From the NCBI GenBank assembly GCA_036435485.1, contig CM071600.1, positions 63,733,546 to 63,797,545 of the forward strand: a DNA stretch of 64,000 nt, read 5' to 3'. A program made the translations under genes and the position numbers. Below are positions 60,597 through 64,000 of this stretch, piece after piece (within the stretch, counting starts at the first letter, position 1; each line of letters starts with the position of its first letter). The notes below the pieces were generated by a model, which worked only from the letters and a program-made list of their open reading frames with translations, had not been told where the DNA came from and did not search any database. Source of the stretch: Saposhnikovia divaricata. Taxonomy: Eukaryota > Streptophyta > Magnoliopsida > Apiales > Apiaceae.

Positions 60597-63098
60597 ATGA
60601 GTTCGAATACACCAAAGACTACAGGTACGGTAAAGGTCCCTAAGTTCGACAAAGAGAATTACAACCTCTGGAAAATAAAAATGCTGTTGTTCATCAAAGC
60701 TGCCAATCCTCTCTACCCTGACATTCTCAAGAATGGTCCATTCATACCACAACAAGAAGTTGCTGAATCCACAGTGGGCGCAGTAGTCATTCCTAGATCA
60801 TACGTTCCAAAAGAGCCATCCAAATGGACGGACTCAGAGAAGGAAAAGATTGCCCTAGACAGCCACCTCATGTTGTTAATCATAGACTCCTTGGATATGT
60901 CGATGTTTGCCAACGTAGCATCATGCAGATCAGCCAAGGACATGTGGAATCACATCGAGGTGTTATGTGAAGGGACAGAGGAGGTAAGAGAAAATAAGAA
61001 ACAAATACTGGTCACACAGTATGAGGCGTTCATGGCACAGCCCAAGGAAAGTATCACTGATATGTTTGAGAGATTTCACAAGCTGGTGACTGAGCTCCAA
61101 ATGAATGGGAAGGTTTACAGCACTAAGGAATTAAATATGAAGTTTCTACTATCGTCACCAAACCATCTAGAGCAAAGGGCCATATCTCTAAGAGAAAGAG
61201 ATTTGAACAAAGTCACGTATGATGTGCTCTATGGGGTTTTAAAGACACACGAGCTTGAGTTGCTTCAAAAGAGGGCTATCCAAGCTAACCAAGGCAGAAT
61301 GATAAACACATCCTGTGCCTTGATTGTCAACAAATCTATTCAAGACCTGGAAGCATCTGCAAGTCAGCTGAGAATAGAAGAGATAGTAGATGATGAAGAA
61401 ACTGAGGAAGTAGTGACTGAACCTGCTGATGACAAGGAAGAAGATGAGTTCTACACTCTTGAAGAGCTGGATGGCATGGAAAATACATCATATGCTTTTA
61501 TGGCTAGAAAATTTCCAAACATCAGATTCAAGAGGAATCAGCCCTTCAAGCCTAGACCTCAAAATCATTCATTCAACAAGGGCAAGGCACCTATGAAAAC
61601 AAACAAGAACAGATTCAAAACCAGCTATGTGGATAGGTCATCTGTAAGATGTTATAGATGCAATGACCTAGGGCATTTTGCCAGTGAATGCAAGAAGCCT
61701 AAAAAGAAGGATAAGGAGTTTCTTGAGCTTGAAGCTAAGTATGAGGCCCTTCTAAAGAAGCAGACACCAGGTAAGGCTTACATAGCTGAAGGGAAGTGTT
61801 GGGATGATTCTGACAGTGATGGGGAAGAACAAGAATTCTGCAACTATGCCTTGATGGCCAATTCCAAGGAAGAACCATCTGCATCAGACTCACAGGTACC
61901 ATCTCTCACTACCATAGACTTGTCTGTTTCTGAATATAAATCTTTGGTTGAACAACTATCCGTTGAGATGTTTAACATTCATACTAGTATGACTGCTGCT
62001 AATGAAGAAATTGCTAAACTGTCTACTAGGAATGAACTGTTAAATAATAGAAATGAGGAACTAGAGCTAACTACTGTGCAAATAGAAAATCTTAAACAAG
62101 AGATTGAGTATCTAAAGAACAAAGTTCTATGTGCTAGTCAAGTTGAGAAAGCTCTTAGGGATGAATTAGCTGAAAATGAATTTAAGTTGAAAACATTTAA
62201 GAATTCCTCTAGTCTATTGCAGTCTTATCATGAGAAAAATCTAGCTAGACCTAAGGCTGCCATTGGACTTGATTATGACACTCTTAAACAGAGGAAAGGC
62301 TATGCAGTCATTGAAGATGACATTGTTGTTCAAGAGGAGGTGCCTCAGGTTTTGAAAAAGACTGAGAATCCAATATTTAAAACACCAACACTTGAGATTG
62401 ATGAGGATGCCTTACTCATCAAGCAAATGTTGGAGGATGAAGATGAGGCACAATCAAATGAACAACAAGCATCCTCTGAGAGTAAGAATGTCAAAACCAA
62501 AGCCAAGGAGCCAGTAGGAGGTAGACCTAGACTTGGGAAATCTGTAAATTTTGTTTCAGCTGGAAATTATGAGACTAAGAAGAAAGTGACTAATAAGAGA
62601 CCAAACAGGAATGGCAAATTAGGGATTAACAAAGATAACAACTATGCTTATGTGCCAAATGCCCCTAGGAAAGTTTGTCAAAACTGTTTTAGCTCTAATC
62701 ATTTAACTCATGCTTGCAAGAAACCATCTGGTAGTGTTGCTAAACCATTCTATGATTGCTCTGTGCCTTTAAGACATAGAGACTCTCCTTTCTGTGATAA
62801 ACTTGATTGTATGCCATGTAACATGAATGTGATGACTAGTTGTTTTAATTTGAGAAGACAATTCATGGAGGGCTGTATCAATCATAATGTTCACACACAC
62901 TACACAAGGACAAAGTCTTCAAGTCCTCCTAAAGTTAGGAAGGTACCTCTGTCACCTAAGTCTAAGAACCCTGATTCTAAGACTCCCAACAGTGACAAGA
63001 AGACCAACATCGAGAAAACTGATAAGCATGCTGATTTTGATAAAACTGTCACTAAGTCACATGGACCCAAACTCGTTTGGGTACCAAAGAAGAAGTAA
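60597..63098 (+). CDS. gag: E3 gag protein (833 aa)
   Basis: Same protein as E2 gag with about ten residue differences, so the two copies are recent sisters. UBN2/copia gag domain at the N-terminus, zinc knuckle CYRCNDLGHFASEC (352-365), helical coiled-coil-like region (about 440-560), a second knuckle CQNCFSSNHLTHAC (about 693-706), and a basic Ser/Lys/Pro-rich tail ending in VWVPKKK. ATG at 60597 lies 43 nt after the LTR. Stop TAA is at 63096-63098, inside the overlap with the -1 pol frame. Confidence 0.94.
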   Translation: MSSNTPKTTGTVKVPKFDKENYNLWKIKMLLFIKAANPLYPDILKNGPFIPQQEVAESTVGAVVIPRSYVPKEPSKWTDSEKEKIALDSHLMLLIIDSLDMSMFANVASCRSAKDMWNHIEVLCEGTEEVRENKKQILVTQYEAFMAQPKESITDMFERFHKLVTELQMNGKVYSTKELNMKFLLSSPNHLEQRAISLRERDLNKVTYDVLYGVLKTHELELLQKRAIQANQGRMINTSCALIVNKSIQDLEASASQLRIEEIVDDEETEEVVTEPADDKEEDEFYTLEELDGMENTSYAFMARKFPNIRFKRNQPFKPRPQNHSFNKGKAPMKTNKNRFKTSYVDRSSVRCYRCNDLGHFASECKKPKKKDKEFLELEAKYEALLKKQTPGKAYIAEGKCWDDSDSDGEEQEFCNYALMANSKEEPSASDSQVPSLTTIDLSVSEYKSLVEQLSVEMFNIHTSMTAANEEIAKLSTRNELLNNRNEELELTTVQIENLKQEIEYLKNKVLCASQVEKALRDELAENEFKLKTFKNSSSLLQSYHEKNLARPKAAIGLDYDTLKQRKGYAVIEDDIVVQEEVPQVLKKTENPIFKTPTLEIDEDALLIKQMLEDEDEAQSNEQQASSESKNVKTKAKEPVGGRPRLGKSVNFVSAGNYETKKKVTNKRPNRNGKLGINKDNNYAYVPNAPRKVCQNCFSSNHLTHACKKPSGSVAKPFYDCSVPLRHRDSPFCDKLDCMPCNMNVMTSCFNLRRQFMEGCINHNVHTHYTRTKSSSPPKVRKVPLSPKSKNPDSKTPNSDKKTNIEKTDKHADFDKTVTKSHGPKLVWVPKKK

Positions 63099-64000
63099 TA
63101 CTTTTGTGTTTGCAGGGCAAAGAAAGTAAAAAGAAGGTCATGTGGATTTTGGACAGTGGATGCTCAAATCATATGACTGGTGATATGGCCCTGCTATCAC
63201 AGTATGAGGAAAAGGCTGGCCCAATGGTTGCTTTTGGAGATGACAGCATTGGCAACACACTGGGATATGGCAAGTTGGAAATTGGAAATGTCATCATTGA
63301 GAATGTAGCACTGGTCAAGGGGCTCAAGCATAATCTACTGAGTGTTGGTCAATTCACTGACAGAGGCTTCAAAGTGAACTTTGACAAAGATGAATGTTTG
63401 ATCACCCACAAGAAGACTGGTGATTTTGCTCTGTCTGGAGTAAGGAAGGGAAGCCTGTTTGTAGCCAATATGGACTCTGCAAGCAAGGACACAATTTGTT
63501 GCTTCTACTCAAAAGCATCAAATGAAGACAGTTGGCTGTGGCACAAGAAGCTATCACACCTGAACTTCAAAGCCATTAATTCCCTAGTCAAAAGGGAGTT
63601 AGTGAGAGGCATGCCCACACTTGAATTCTGTCAAGAAGGAGTGTGTGAGGCGTGTCAAAAGGGAAAAATGAAAAGATCAAGCCACAAGTCAAAAACAGTG
63701 ACATCTATAACCAAGCCCCTGCAACTAATTCATATGGATTTGTTTGGGCCTGTCAATATTATGTCACTAGGAAGGAAGAAGTATGCTCTTGTGATGGTTG
63801 ATGACTTTACAAGGTATACATGGGTAGAATTTCTGGCATCAAAGGATGAGGCTCCACAAGTAATCATTGAGCACATAAAGAAAGTTGACAAAGAAGCAAA
63901 GGCCATAAATGCAAGTGTGGTTGCATTAAGGAGTGATAATGGGACAGAATTCAGAACTGCCATGCTTGGAGCATTCTGCAAAGAAAATGGTATTTCTCAA
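63077..64000 (+). CDS. pol: E3 copia pol polyprotein (partial at 3' side)
   Basis: Pol frame (-1 relative to gag) with CLQGKES at the junction, protease DSGCSNHMTGD (about 63152), GAG-pre-integrase HKKLSHLNFK, zinc-region CEACQKGK, and the start of the integrase core with HMDLFGP and SDNGTEF (about 63940). It continues beyond the window without a stop. The first codon given is simply where the E2 frame alignment begins; initiation is by frameshift or on a spliced RNA. It is almost identical to E2 pol over this length. Confidence 0.93.
   Translation, partial: MGTKEEVILLCLQGKESKKKVMWILDSGCSNHMTGDMALLSQYEEKAGPMVAFGDDSIGNTLGYGKLEIGNVIIENVALVKGLKHNLLSVGQFTDRGFKVNFDKDECLITHKKTGDFALSGVRKGSLFVANMDSASKDTICCFYSKASNEDSWLWHKKLSHLNFKAINSLVKRELVRGMPTLEFCQEGVCEACQKGKMKRSSHKSKTVTSITKPLQLIHMDLFGPVNIMSLGRKKYALVMVDDFTRYTWVEFLASKDEAPQVIIEHIKKVDKEAKAINASVVALRSDNGTEFRTAMLGAFCKENGISQ

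Larger units (their letters stand above)
59377..64000 (+). mobile_element. SIRE-like Ty1/copia retrotransposon E3, 5' part
   Basis: Same family as E2 but on the + strand: 5' LTR, primer binding site, gag and the first part of pol, cut by the window end. TAAAT (59372-59376) precedes the LTR and is the expected left half of the target duplication. The gag is nearly identical to that of E2. Confidence 0.95.

Noticed and set aside
1..64000. tRNA, rRNA, snRNA or microRNA genes
   Set aside because: None recognised by eye; the tRNA-like matches are only retroelement primer binding sites.

Overview
The window is plant nuclear DNA: LTR retrotransposons of several lineages, CACTA and MITE DNA transposons, spliced gene pieces with plant-type introns, and one intact Aux/IAA gene. 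It suggests a repeat-rich flowering plant, almost certainly a eudicot. The SIRE-type elements with a long third ORF hint at an asterid, but I cannot name the species. There is no bacterial, organellar or rRNA/tRNA sequence.

Layout. (1) 1-9580: the 3' part of a SIRE-like Ty1/copia element (E1): gag tail, pol, a 1503-aa third ORF and the 3' LTR. (2) 9581-~13769: the 3' part of an Athila-like Ty3/gypsy element with one ORF and a 3' LTR. (3) 14708-34401: a non-autonomous CACTA transposon with 32-bp terminal inverted repeats and a 3-bp target duplication. It carries exon/intron pieces of four unrelated host genes, all on the + strand: ribosomal protein uS3 (RPS3), a 14-3-3 protein, a DUF668/PSI-type protein and a GH1 beta-glucosidase. 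It was later hit by a complete 14.1-kb SIRE-like element (E2, minus strand, target duplication TGGCT) inside the RPS3 exon, and by a related element now reduced to a solo LTR (target duplication CATTT). (4) 34402-39853: AT-rich sequence with a duplicated LINE-tail fragment and nested MITEs. (5) 39854-41504: a four-exon Aux/IAA gene of 209 aa, the only intact host gene. (6) 41505-44255: MITE-rich spacer. (7) 44256-55059: a Tat-lineage Ty3/gypsy element (target duplication AATAC). Its pol has two RNase H domains and is broken by two stops and a frame change. It also has a spliced antisense gene with its own TATA box, a hypervariable 3' tandem-repeat zone and a truncated 3' LTR. (8) 55462-58835: a probable 3.4-kb solo LTR. 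(9) 59377-64000: the 5' part of another SIRE-like element (E3), nearly identical to E2.

Most notable. Two diverged SIRE-like families each carry a private, many-times-iterated short motif: ATCAACGGAT in E1, and TTCGAGAA/TTCGATATC in E2, E3 and the solo LTR. In both families the motif lies at two places: LTR U3, and just upstream of a TATA box in front of the third ORF. In E1 it also invades coding sequence in two ORFs and both orientations. The motifs resemble a MYB core and a heat-shock-element core respectively, which suggests independently evolved enhancer arrays driving two promoters per element. The second highlight is the four-gene Pack-CACTA.
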